From Galbitalea sp036271795 (lineage in GTDB: Bacteria > Actinomycetota > Actinomycetes > Actinomycetales > Microbacteriaceae), in the NCBI GenBank assembly GCA_036271795.1, contig DATAZY010000009.1, positions 1 to 64,000 on the forward strand: 64,000 nt of DNA. The letters are read 5' to 3'. A program made the position numbers and the translations under genes. Position 1 is the first letter of the stretch, and each line of letters starts with the position of its first letter. Shown here one piece after another: positions 50,641-58,710 of the stretch. The notes under the pieces were generated by a model that saw only the letters and a list, made by a program, of their open reading frames with translations, searched no databases and had not been told where the DNA came from.

Positions 50641-51989
50641 CGGTCGAGGGAGGTCGGCGCCGCGAGCAGACACCCACCATCGTGCGGGTCGAGGTCATCC
50701 CCATCGCGGGGAGGGACAGCATGCTGCTCAATCTCAGTGGTGCTCACGCCCCGTTTTTCACGAGGACCGTCCTGCGTCTCACCGACTCCTCCGGCAACTC
50801 CGGAGTCGGCGAGGTTCCAGGGGGCACCGCGATCGTGCAGACTCTTGAGCGATCCACCGCCCTCGTTATGGGCTCCGATCTCGGTGATTATCTCGACACC
50901 CTGCAACGCGTTGGTCGAGAGTTCTCGTCGCTCGATGCGTCTGGTCGAGGCAACCAGACATTCGACACCAGGACCACGATTCACGTCGTCACGGCGCTCG
51001 AAACGGCTCTGCTGGACCTCCTCGGTCAGCATCTCGGTGTGCCCGTATCCTCGCTGCTCGGCGATGGTAGGCAACGGGAATACGTTGAAGCGCTCGGCTA
51101 CCTGTTCTTTGTCGGTGACTGGCACAGAACCCGCCTCGACTACGACTCGGGCGATACCGGCGAGAACGAATGGTTCGACATCCGCCGTCGCCCGGCGCTT
51201 ACGCCCGAAGACATCCTTCTCCAGGCCGAGGTCGCCCACGATCACTACGGGTTCATCGACTTCAAGCTCAAGGGCGGTGTCCTCGCGGCCTACAAGGAGG
51301 CGGAGGCAGTGCGACTGCTCGCCGAGCGGTTTCCCGACGCGAGGATCACTCTCGATCCCAACGGCGCCTGGCTGCTGGCGGACGCCGTGGCGACCGGCCG
51401 ATCGCTCGTGGATGTGCTCGCCTACGCGGAGGATCCGGTTGGCGCGGAAGGCGGATACTCGGGACGTGAGGTGATGGCCGAGTTCAGGAGGGCGACGGGC
51501 CTGCCGACGGCCACGAACATGATCGCGACGGATTGGCGTGAGCTGGGTCACGCGATCCGCTCGGGAGCCGTCGATATCCCGTTGGCTGACCCTCACTTCT
51601 GGACGATGCGCGGCTCCGTGCGTGTCGCCCAGCTCTGCGACGCGTTCGGCCTGCGGTGGGGGTCTCATTCGAACAACCACTTCGATGTCTCGCTCGCGAT
51701 GTTCACTCACGTCGCGGCGGCAGCGCCCGGTAACATCACTGCGATCGACACGCACTGGATTTGGCAGGACGGACAGGGCATCACGACCGATCCGCTCAGA
51801 ATCGTCGGAGGCAGAATCACCGTTCCAACGTCTCCAGGACTGGGCGTGAAAATCGACGAAGACGCGTTGGCGGAGGCAGCGGAACTGTACGCCCGCAACG
51901 CCCTGGGCGGCCGGGACGACGCAGTCGCAATGCGCAAGCTCGTCGCAGACTGGAAGTTCGACGCGAAGCGACCGGCCCTGGCTCGTTAG
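50637..51989 (+). CDS. gudD: D-glucarate dehydratase
   Basis: The 450-residue enolase-superfamily enzyme dehydrates D-glucarate to 5-keto-4-deoxyglucarate. Diagnostic segments are LLNLSGAHAPFFTRTVL, EVPGGTAI, RGNQTFDTRTTIHVVTALE, the KxK base in DFKLKGG, DPNGAWLLADA, NMIATDW and the HSNNHFDVSLAM loop with the catalytic His. Length and motifs match GudD. It is coupled by four bases to the dehydrogenase gene and closes the glucarate operon. Confidence 0.95.
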   Translation: MTVEGGRRREQTPTIVRVEVIPIAGRDSMLLNLSGAHAPFFTRTVLRLTDSSGNSGVGEVPGGTAIVQTLERSTALVMGSDLGDYLDTLQRVGREFSSLDASGRGNQTFDTRTTIHVVTALETALLDLLGQHLGVPVSSLLGDGRQREYVEALGYLFFVGDWHRTRLDYDSGDTGENEWFDIRRRPALTPEDILLQAEVAHDHYGFIDFKLKGGVLAAYKEAEAVRLLAERFPDARITLDPNGAWLLADAVATGRSLVDVLAYAEDPVGAEGGYSGREVMAEFRRATGLPTATNMIATDWRELGHAIRSGAVDIPLADPHFWTMRGSVRVAQLCDAFGLRWGSHSNNHFDVSLAMFTHVAAAAPGNITAIDTHWIWQDGQGITTDPLRIVGGRITVPTSPGLGVKIDEDALAEAAELYARNALGGRDDAVAMRKLVADWKFDAKRPALAR

Positions 51990-52000
51990 CGGTCGAGCCG

Positions 52001-52921
52001 CTAAGACAGCAGCGCAGCGCCGAGGAACAGCACGGGCACCGCGAGGATGGTCGTATACAAGACGACGTCGCGAGCAAGCTCGACGCCGCGATCGAACCGA
52101 CTGGCGAAGTTGAAGATGTTCTGGGCCGTCGGCAGACCGGCGAGGAGCACAGCGGCCAGCAGCGTGTGGCCGTGCAGGCCGAACACGAATGCGCCGAGCA
52201 GATAGGCAAGAACGGGCATCACAATGGACTTGAGCGCCGTGGCGACGAGAGCTTCTGTGCGATGCGCGGCGCCGCCAAGCGGTTTCGAGCCGCGAAGGGA
52301 CATCCCGAATGCCATCAGCACAAGGGGTATGGCAGCTCCGGCCAGAAGCGTCAACGGTTGCAGCACTGGGGCCGGAACCCGGTACCCGGTCGCCGCAACG
52401 ACGACTCCCAATGCGGATGCGATGATCATCGGATTGCGAAGCGGTTGACTCACGATCCGCCACACGGAGAATGTGCCTTTCGACGAGATGTCGAGGATGG
52501 TCAGGCCAATTGGTGCGATGACAAGGAGCTGCAGCAGGAGCACGGGCGCGACATAGACAACGCTACCCAGCACATAGGTGGCAACGGGCAGCCCGATGTT
52601 GTTCGCGTTCACATAGGACGAGGCGAGGGCTCCAACAGTCGTCTCGGTAACTGGCCGGCGAAAGAACGCCGCGCTGATGGTCACATAGACCGCGGCGACG
52701 ATGATGACGACAATCAGCTCGATGAGCACGGCGGAGGAAAACACGTCGAGCAGGTTTGAACGCGCAATCACAGTAAAGAGCAGGGCAGGATTGGTGATGA
52801 AGTAGGCGACCCGGTTGAGTACGAGCCCTGACTGCTCGCCGGCGATCGAGAACCGTGCGGCCAGGTACCCAATCAGGATGACGAATCCGATGATGCCAAA
52901 ACCGAGCAAGACGCCAGTCAC
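52001..52921 (-). CDS. AEC-family (auxin efflux carrier-like) transporter
   Basis: The 306-residue membrane protein has about ten helices. AEC-typical features are the N-terminal FGIIGFVILIGYLAARF and RVAYFITNPALLFTVI, the conserved SYVNANNIGLPVATYVLG (about residues 108-125), and the C-terminal GLPTAQNIFNFASRF (about 266-280). GTG 52921 gives the normal family length; the longer in-frame extension upstream looks non-coding. It is divergent from the GntR gene across operator D, suggesting transport of a sugar acid or a product. Confidence 0.85.
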   Translation of the reverse strand: MTGVLLGFGIIGFVILIGYLAARFSIAGEQSGLVLNRVAYFITNPALLFTVIARSNLLDVFSSAVLIELIVVIIVAAVYVTISAAFFRRPVTETTVGALASSYVNANNIGLPVATYVLGSVVYVAPVLLLQLLVIAPIGLTILDISSKGTFSVWRIVSQPLRNPMIIASALGVVVAATGYRVPAPVLQPLTLLAGAAIPLVLMAFGMSLRGSKPLGGAAHRTEALVATALKSIVMPVLAYLLGAFVFGLHGHTLLAAVLLAGLPTAQNIFNFASRFDRGVELARDVVLYTTILAVPVLFLGAALLS

Positions 52922-52974
52922 AGGTGTATTCCATCCCGAGCGAAATGAGCTCCGATCGACTGTGGTCGATGGAG

Positions 52975-52999
52975 TGGCAATCCATTGCCAACAGTTGCC
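52975..52999. promoter_or_regulatory. LacI-type operator D between the AEC and GntR genes
   Basis: TGGCAATCCATTGCCA at 52975-52990 is identical to operator C. The right half ATTGCC (52984-52989) is followed by another half-site GTTGCC at 52994-52999, 10 bases on. The 195-base divergent region contains TTGCCA hexamers on both strands that could act as -35 boxes, but no convincing -10 was assigned. Confidence 0.75.
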
Positions 53000-53116
53000 A
53001 AGATTACTACAAGTACGACGGAATCGGGTATCGCTCATCGCTGCGTCCGACGGAGCGGACAATAGAATTCGACGAGCGAATGCGACCCAGCGGACCGTGG
53101 AAGGTGGATCAGGCCA

Positions 53117-53842
53117 GTGACCGACTACACGCAAGACGGTCTTGTCGTGGCGGCCGAGGTGCCACGTGCCTACGACGCAATCCGGGCGAGAATCATCGGA
53201 GGTGAAATCCCGCCGGAGACTCGGATCAACATCGACGCGCTGGGACGCGAACTCGGGGTCTCCCAGACGCCCGTCCGCGAGGCCCTCCATCGCCTCGAGG
53301 GCGATGGGCTCCTCGAGTACGTCACCGGTCGGGGATACCGGACGACCGCGGCCCTCGACCGTCATGGCCTCATCTCCCTGTTCGAGTTTCGGCTGCTGGT
53401 CGAGCCGTGGGCGGCCCGCATTGCGGCGGCCGATAGCCTGGCCAATCCGGCGCGCGAACTCGATATCGAACTTCAAGACTTTGAGGCAAGAATCTCCGCT
53501 GGTGGCGATGTGCGCGAAGCGATGCTCGCCCACGACACGCGATTTCATTCGTTGATCGTGGCCGCGGCCTCGAATTCGGTGCTCGAGACGGCCTATCTCC
53601 AGACACACGCTCATTTGCACGTGTTTCGGCTCTTTCCCGTCGACATCACTGGCCGCAACACGCTGGTGGAGCACCGGGCAATCGCGGAGGCGATCGGTGC
53701 CGCGCGCGGAGTGGATGCAGAGCGCGCCGCCGCGGAGCACATCAAGTGGTCGTTCGAACGGTCGAGTACCGCATTCGGCGACCCTCTACCTTCCCAGGAC
53801 CGCACGACCCCGCTGAGCGACAAGCCTCGAATGGTCCGCTGA
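53117..53842 (+). CDS. GntR-family regulator with FCD domain
   Basis: The 241-residue FadR-subfamily regulator has the winged helix VPRAYDAIRARIIGGEIPPETRINIDALGRELGVSQTPVREALHRLEGDGLL (about residues 14-65) and an FCD effector domain. FCD metal-type histidines are seen in AHDTRFHSLIVAAA (about 138-151) and LVEHRAIAEAIGA (about 183-195). It is directly upstream of the fuconate dehydratase gene, whose promoter carries a TATAGG/CCTATA inverted repeat. It is the likely local regulator of that operon. Confidence 0.9.
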   Translation: MTDYTQDGLVVAAEVPRAYDAIRARIIGGEIPPETRINIDALGRELGVSQTPVREALHRLEGDGLLEYVTGRGYRTTAALDRHGLISLFEFRLLVEPWAARIAAADSLANPARELDIELQDFEARISAGGDVREAMLAHDTRFHSLIVAAASNSVLETAYLQTHAHLHVFRLFPVDITGRNTLVEHRAIAEAIGAARGVDAERAAAEHIKWSFERSSTAFGDPLPSQDRTTPLSDKPRMVR

Positions 53843-53848
53843 CAGTCA

Positions 53849-53872
53849 TATAGGATTAGGCAGAACCCTATA
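53849..53872. promoter_or_regulatory. candidate GntR/FCD operator before the fuconate dehydratase gene
   Basis: TATAGG (53849-53854) and CCTATA (53867-53872) form a six-base inverted repeat with a 12-base centre, in the 49-base gap between the GntR gene and the fuconate dehydratase GTG. The AT-rich hexamers could also act as -10 elements. The sequence is unlike the LacI-type sites, so this operon appears to be under separate local control. Confidence 0.5.
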
Positions 53873-53891
53873 GGAAGCCGAGGGAAGCGCC

Positions 53892-55211
53892 GTGACTGTT
53901 ATTGCATCCGTTACTACCTCAGACATTCGTTTTCCCACGTCTGTTGAGCTGGACGGTTCCGACGCGGTCAATGTCGATCCCGACTACTCGGCCGCCTATG
54001 TCATGCTCACCACGGATTCCGGAGAGGTTGGGCACGGTTTCGCGTTCACCTGTGGCAGAGGCAATGAGATCGTCACGGCGGCGATTGACGCGTACGGCAT
54101 GCTGCTGGCGGGCAGAGATGTCGACGCGATGCTCCGCGATATGGGGGAAACGGCACGTGGCCTGGTTCACGACTCCCAGCTCCGTTGGCTCGGGCCCGAG
54201 AAGGGCGTAACGCAGATGGCCTGCGGAGCCCTGATCAATGCGCTCTGGGACATCCGCGCGCGACGCTCGGGCCAGCCGCTGTGGCTGCTGCTCAGCAGAC
54301 TCTCAGCAGACGAACTGGTCGATCTCGTCGATTTCACCCACATCACGGATGCACTAACGAGGGCGGATGCGCTCGACCTGCTGCATCGCGCTGAAGACGG
54401 CAAGGCGAACCGAATTGCCAACTTGCAGGCCGGGGGCTACCCGGCCTACGCCACGTCCCCGGGCTGGCTTGGCTATAGCGACGAGAAACTGGTGCGACTC
54501 TCGCGCGCAGCCATCGACGCCGGATTTCCCTTGATCAAGCTGAAGGTGGGCGGCAACGTCGACGATGACAAGCGCCGACTCGGTCTGGTGCGCGGCCTGT
54601 CGTCGGAGATTGACATTGCCATTGACGCCAACCAGCGCTGGGAGGTCGCAGAAGCGATCGACTGGGTTATCGAACTGGCCGAGTTCCGCCCGTATTGGAT
54701 CGAAGAGCCGACCAGCACCGACGACATTCTCGGACACGCGGAGATCCGCCGAGGTGTGGCACCGACCAGGGTCGCGACGGGCGAAGCCGTCGCCAACAGA
54801 ATCGTCTTCAAACAGCTGCTGAAGGCCCGATCCATCGACGTGCTGCAGCTCGATGCAACCAGGGTCGCGGGAGTAAACGAGAATCTCGCCATTCTTCTCC
54901 TTGCGGCACAGTTCGACGTGCCGGTGTGCCCCCACGCCGGAGGCGTCGGACTGTGCGAGCTCGTCCAGCATTTCGCCTTCTTCGACTACACCAGTGTCAG
55001 CACGTCGCTCGACGGCCGCATGATCGAGTACGTCGATCACCTGCACGAACATTTCGTGGAACCCGCGACCGTATCGGCGGGGCGTTACGTCGCACCCAGG
55101 CTGGCCGGCACCGGCGCTGAGATGAAAGCGGCGTCGCGTGCGGCTTGGGCTTACCCCGCGGGATCTGGCTGGCGCAAGGGTGTGGCCATGGCGGCGAGCG
55201 GTAGTGACTGA
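53892..55211 (+). CDS. L-fuconate dehydratase-like enolase-superfamily enzyme
   Basis: The 439-residue protein resembles L-fuconate dehydratase (ENOSF1 type). Diagnostic segments are DIRFPTSVELDGSDAVNVDPDYSAAYV at the N-terminus, HDSQLRWLGPEKG, the KxK base in PLIKLKVGGN (about residues 215-224), DANQRWEVAEA, WIEEPTSTDD, ATGEAVANR and CPHAGGVGLCE with the catalytic His. These enzymes also dehydrate D-arabinonate, which has matching stereochemistry. GAGGGAAG precedes the GTG. It overlaps the next gene by eight bases. Confidence 0.87.
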   Translation: MTVIASVTTSDIRFPTSVELDGSDAVNVDPDYSAAYVMLTTDSGEVGHGFAFTCGRGNEIVTAAIDAYGMLLAGRDVDAMLRDMGETARGLVHDSQLRWLGPEKGVTQMACGALINALWDIRARRSGQPLWLLLSRLSADELVDLVDFTHITDALTRADALDLLHRAEDGKANRIANLQAGGYPAYATSPGWLGYSDEKLVRLSRAAIDAGFPLIKLKVGGNVDDDKRRLGLVRGLSSEIDIAIDANQRWEVAEAIDWVIELAEFRPYWIEEPTSTDDILGHAEIRRGVAPTRVATGEAVANRIVFKQLLKARSIDVLQLDATRVAGVNENLAILLLAAQFDVPVCPHAGGVGLCELVQHFAFFDYTSVSTSLDGRMIEYVDHLHEHFVEPATVSAGRYVAPRLAGTGAEMKAASRAAWAYPAGSGWRKGVAMAASGSD

Positions 55212-56403
55212 GGACTCGGCACCGGGGTCCGCCTGGGCGGGTACCGCGGCGGCACTGCTGCCGGCCGACGGGAGCGCGGGAGCGCTCGCGGGACGAGTCT
55301 GGGATCCCGCGGTCAATGGTCCGAGTGTCGTCGCAGTGCGGGAAGGTGACGTGTGGGGTGTTGCCGAAGCGTTCCCGACGATGCGAGACCTGTGCGAGCT
55401 GGCGGATCCCGCGTCCGCCCTCGCGTCCGCAGCGGGAGCGCGCCTGGGTTCGGTCGAGGACATCCTGGCCAACTCCGCATCGCAGGATCGCGATCCCTCA
55501 ACGCCTCACTTTCTCGCCCCCATCGATCTCCAGGTCATCAAGGCGGCCGGGGTGACGTTCGCTGCATCGATGATCGAACGCGTCATCGAGGAGCGACTGC
55601 GCGGGGATCCTGCCTCTGCCACGGAGATTCGCGAACTGGTTCGAGCCGCGGTAGGCCCGGAATTCGGGACCCTTGTTCCCGGTTCCGATGCAGCGGCTGC
55701 GCTAAAGCGTCTGCTGATCGCAAAGGGCTTGTGGAGCCCCTATCTTGAGGTCGCCATCGGACCGGATGCCGAGATCTTTACCAAGGCCCCAGTCCTCTCC
55801 GCGGTGGGCACTGGCCAAGCCGTCGGAGTGCTTGCGGCGTCCTCCTGGAACAATCCGGAACCGGAAGTCGCGGTGCTGGTGCAGTCGAGCGGCGGAATCG
55901 TCGGCGCCACCCTGGCTAACGACGTCAACCTTCGCGACATCGAGGGCCGTTCCGCGCTGCTCCTGCCAAAGGCAAAGGACAACACCGGGTCCTGCGCGAT
56001 CGGACCGCTGGTGCGGTTCTTCGACTCGTCCTTCTCCCTCGATGCCGTTCGGGAAATGTCTGTGCGTCTACGGGTTGACGGGCGGGACGGCTTTCATCTG
56101 GATGAGATTTCCAACATGAAACTGATCAGCCGCGATCCCGCTGATCTGGTTGCCCAGCTGATCGGCCCGCAGCACCAGTACCCGGACGGAGCGATTCTTC
56201 TCCTCGGCACCATGTTTGCCCCCGTAGCCGATCGTTGCGAATCGGGGCTGGGCTTCACGCACGCCCGCGGCGACATTGTCCGGATCTCATCAGTTGAACT
56301 CGGCACACTCGTAAATGTCGTGCTCTCGAGCGAGGAATGCCCGCCGTGGGACTACGGGATCGCCGCACTGATGCGAAACCTTGCTGGGCGAGGAATCCTG
56401 TGA
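55204..56403 (+). CDS. fumarylacetoacetate-hydrolase-family protein, possible 2-keto-3-deoxy acid dehydratase
   Basis: The 399-residue protein has an N-terminal domain of about 130 residues and a C-terminal FAH domain. Metal ligands are visible in WNNPEPEVAVLVQSSG (E-x-E, about residues 217-232), NDVNLRDIEG and PKAKDNTGSCAIGP. The segment VIKAAGVTFAASMIERVIEERL (about 111-132) is characteristic of the subgroup that includes 2-keto-3-deoxy-D-arabinonate dehydratase. Coupled to the fuconate/arabinonate dehydratase by overlap, it probably acts on the 2-keto-3-deoxy product, either as a dehydratase giving 2-oxoglutarate semialdehyde or as a hydrolase of a diketo acid. The two cannot be separated here. 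Confidence 0.75.
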   Translation: MTEDSAPGSAWAGTAAALLPADGSAGALAGRVWDPAVNGPSVVAVREGDVWGVAEAFPTMRDLCELADPASALASAAGARLGSVEDILANSASQDRDPSTPHFLAPIDLQVIKAAGVTFAASMIERVIEERLRGDPASATEIRELVRAAVGPEFGTLVPGSDAAAALKRLLIAKGLWSPYLEVAIGPDAEIFTKAPVLSAVGTGQAVGVLAASSWNNPEPEVAVLVQSSGGIVGATLANDVNLRDIEGRSALLLPKAKDNTGSCAIGPLVRFFDSSFSLDAVREMSVRLRVDGRDGFHLDEISNMKLISRDPADLVAQLIGPQHQYPDGAILLLGTMFAPVADRCESGLGFTHARGDIVRISSVELGTLVNVVLSSEECPPWDYGIAALMRNLAGRGIL

Positions 56404-57692
56404 GCGCGGGGTGGAGACACACATTCGAGTCGCTCGCAATCCGAAACTTCCGCCTGTATTCGGCATCCAATCTCCTTGCGATGACCGCGGTGTGGATGCA
56501 ACGTATCGCCCAGGACTGGCTGGTACTACAGCTCACCGGAAGCGTTGCGGATGTGGGCATCACCGTGGCGGCGCAGTTCGCACCGATGCTCTTCTTCGGC
56601 CTTTACGGCGGAGTGTTGATCGATCGGTATCCCAAGCGCGTTCTCCTGATCTGCACACAATCGAGCGCGGGAGTGCTCAGCGCGACCCTCGGCCTTCTCA
56701 GTCTGACGGGCGTCGTCCTTTCGTGGGAGGTGTGGATAATTGCCCTGCTCGGTGGCTTCGTCACCGTGATCGATAACCCAACGCGACAGGTGTTCGTCAA
56801 TGAGATGGTGGGGCCTCGTTACCTCCGCAATGCGATCACCCTGAATTCGTCCGGCTTTCAACTCGGCGCACTGCTCGGTCCAGCGGTGAGCGGGATACTG
56901 ATTGACGCCGTGGGTGCGGGATGGTCGTTCTGTATCAACGCTGTTGCCTGCGCCGTGACGGTTTTTGCGCTCACCCGGCTGAACGCGGACGAGCTCGTTC
57001 CGACTACGCCGGCGCCCCGCGGGCCGGGCCAGCTTCGCGAGGGAATCAGGTACGTGGTCGGCACTCCCGTGATTCTTTGGTGCATCATTATGCTGTCGTT
57101 CGTTTCGATTTTCGCTCTCAATATGCCGGTTCTCCTGGCCGCGTTCGCCAAGAATGTCTACGCCGTCGGAGCGTCGGGCTACGGACTTTTCAATACGCTT
57201 GTCGCTGTCGGTGCGTTCGCGGGTTCACTGCTTTCCACGCGAAGGCGCAGTCTTCGATTGCGAACGGTCATCCTCAGCGCCGCCGTGTGGTCGGCCATTC
57301 TCGTGGTCACGGCGGTCATGCCCGGAGAGGTCGCCTTCGGGCTGATGCTGGTTGCCTCGGGCGTAGCCAACCAGCTCTTCTTCATGGCCGGGAATCCACT
57401 TGTACAGCTGACTTCGCGAATCCAGCTTCGGGGACGCGTGATGTCGATGTGGGTACTTGTTCTTCTCGGCGGGCAGGCACTCGGTGCCCCGGCGATGGGT
57501 GTCGTCGTCGCACGATTCGGTCCTCAGCTGGGGATGGTTATCGCCGGGGGAGTCCCGTTCCTCGCCTCGCTCGCCATCGGCGGCTACCTCGCCCACACCC
57601 GCCAGCTTCAGCCATCCGTGCAGGTACGACGAGGAATTCCTTCGGTTCGGATCGTCCAGTCGCAGAGACCGGGGAGCGCTACGGTTCGCTGA
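56400..57692 (+). CDS. MFS transporter (EntS/MdtG-like, MFS_3)
   Basis: The 430-residue protein has 12 predicted helices. The N-terminal FRLYSASNLLAMTAVWMQRIAQDWLVLQL (about residues 13-41) and the loop 2-3 motif GVLIDRYPKRVLL (about 72-84) are typical of the MFS_3 group, with a repeat in the second half. GTG 56400 overlaps the previous stop (GTGA), so it is in the fuconate operon. The direction and substrate are unknown; many MFS_3 members are exporters. Its 3' end overlaps the convergent KDG kinase by 14 bases. Confidence 0.85.
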   Translation: MSAGWRHTFESLAIRNFRLYSASNLLAMTAVWMQRIAQDWLVLQLTGSVADVGITVAAQFAPMLFFGLYGGVLIDRYPKRVLLICTQSSAGVLSATLGLLSLTGVVLSWEVWIIALLGGFVTVIDNPTRQVFVNEMVGPRYLRNAITLNSSGFQLGALLGPAVSGILIDAVGAGWSFCINAVACAVTVFALTRLNADELVPTTPAPRGPGQLREGIRYVVGTPVILWCIIMLSFVSIFALNMPVLLAAFAKNVYAVGASGYGLFNTLVAVGAFAGSLLSTRRRSLRLRTVILSAAVWSAILVVTAVMPGEVAFGLMLVASGVANQLFFMAGNPLVQLTSRIQLRGRVMSMWVLVLLGGQALGAPAMGVVVARFGPQLGMVIAGGVPFLASLAIGGYLAHTRQLQPSVQVRRGIPSVRIVQSQRPGSATVR

Positions 57693-58617
57693 CGGAGTCG
57701 CCCGTGGATGCGAGAGCACGCGCGGCCATCGCGTGCGCGGCGCCAAGGCAGTCGACGGGTGTGCCGTCATCGAGCAGGGCAGCGAGGAATCCGGCGGCAA
57801 AGGCATCACCGGCGCCAATCGCCTCGACCACGTCGATCGTGAGTGCCGGGACATCGGTGCGCGCATCCCCGTCGAATGCGGTTGCCACCTCCGCGTCGTT
57901 CTTCACGATGAGCCAGCGTGGTTCCGGAAACAGGGACCGGAGTGCCGACGGTTCTCCGATCCCGAATATCTCGCGCGACTCCGAGGCGCCCATGAAAGCA
58001 ATGTCGGATCCGCGAATCATTCGATCGAGGACCGCGGCACCCTCGGATTCGCGGTCTCTCCAGAGAGCCGGTCGCCAGTTAAGGTCGATACTCAGCAGGG
58101 CGGATCGCCCGTCCCGCTCGGCCAATCGGAGACTCATCGCCATGGCCTCGGACGAGAGTGCGGGCGTGATGCCCGTGATGTGGACGACCTGCGCGGACGC
58201 GAGTAGCGCGCCGACTAGTGGCTGCTCGAGAAACTGCACCGAGAGCGTCGATCCGGCTGATCCTTGTCGGTAGTAGTGCATCCGGCTCCGTCCCGGACCG
58301 AGATCGGTGCCCTTCTCGCCGGTGCCGCCCAGTTCCTTGACATACATCCCGGTCGCCCTGGTCGGGTCGCGTTCGATTGCGGAAGTGTCGACGCGGCGGA
58401 GTTCGGCCTCCGCGGTGATGAGTCTGCCGAATCCATCGTCGCCGACCCTGGTGATGAGTGCGGTACTGATGCCCGCCGAAGCGAGCGCCACCGCGACGTT
58501 CAACTCGGCTCCGCCGACGCCCACCCGGAACGTCTCTGCGTCCTCGAGTGGGCCGCTGCGTTCCGCGACCAGAACCGCGAGCGCCTCACCAACACAAACT
58601 GCTCTTGGATTCACCAC
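57679..58617 (-). CDS. kdgK: 2-keto-3-deoxygluconate kinase (PfkB family)
   Basis: The 312-residue PfkB-type kinase has VCVGEALAVLV at the N-terminus, FRVGVGGAELNVAVALASAG (PfkB signature 1, about residues 29-48), LSIDLNWRPALW and the catalytic loop VVEAIGAGDAFAAGFLAALL (about 270-289). KDG is inferred as substrate from the mannonate dehydratase and KDPG aldolase genes alongside. TACCCT (58625-58630, minus strand) lies seven bases before GTG 58617, and the matching -35 TTGCCA lies within operator E. Confidence 0.85.
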   Translation of the reverse strand: MVNPRAVCVGEALAVLVAERSGPLEDAETFRVGVGGAELNVAVALASAGISTALITRVGDDGFGRLITAEAELRRVDTSAIERDPTRATGMYVKELGGTGEKGTDLGPGRSRMHYYRQGSAGSTLSVQFLEQPLVGALLASAQVVHITGITPALSSEAMAMSLRLAERDGRSALLSIDLNWRPALWRDRESEGAAVLDRMIRGSDIAFMGASESREIFGIGEPSALRSLFPEPRWLIVKNDAEVATAFDGDARTDVPALTIDVVEAIGAGDAFAAGFLAALLDDGTPVDCLGAAHAMAARALASTGDSVSEP

Positions 58618-58624
58618 GTTGGTC

Positions 58625-58664
58625 AGGGTAGTCTGATCCTGCAACGATTGGCAATCGGTTGCGC
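58625..58664. promoter_or_regulatory. LacI-type operator E between kdgK and the aldolase gene
   Basis: On the minus strand 58649-58664 reads GCGCAACCGATTGCCA. Plus-strand half-sites TGCAAC (58640-58645) and GGCAAT (58650-58655) are 10 bases apart. The kdgK promoter has -35 TTGCCA (58649-58654), an 18-base spacer and -10 TACCCT (58625-58630), all on the minus strand, so the operator sits on the -35. It may also govern the divergent aldolase operon. Confidence 0.75.
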
Positions 58665-58710
58665 ACACTGATCGAACTGCACAATTCGGACCGAGCCATA
58701 GGGTGAAGAA

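Noticed and set aside
50541..52463. 640-codon open frame antisense to gudD
   Set aside because: The plus strand encodes an unmistakable glucarate dehydratase; the antisense product is Arg/Ser/Pro-rich without domains, as expected for a shadow frame.
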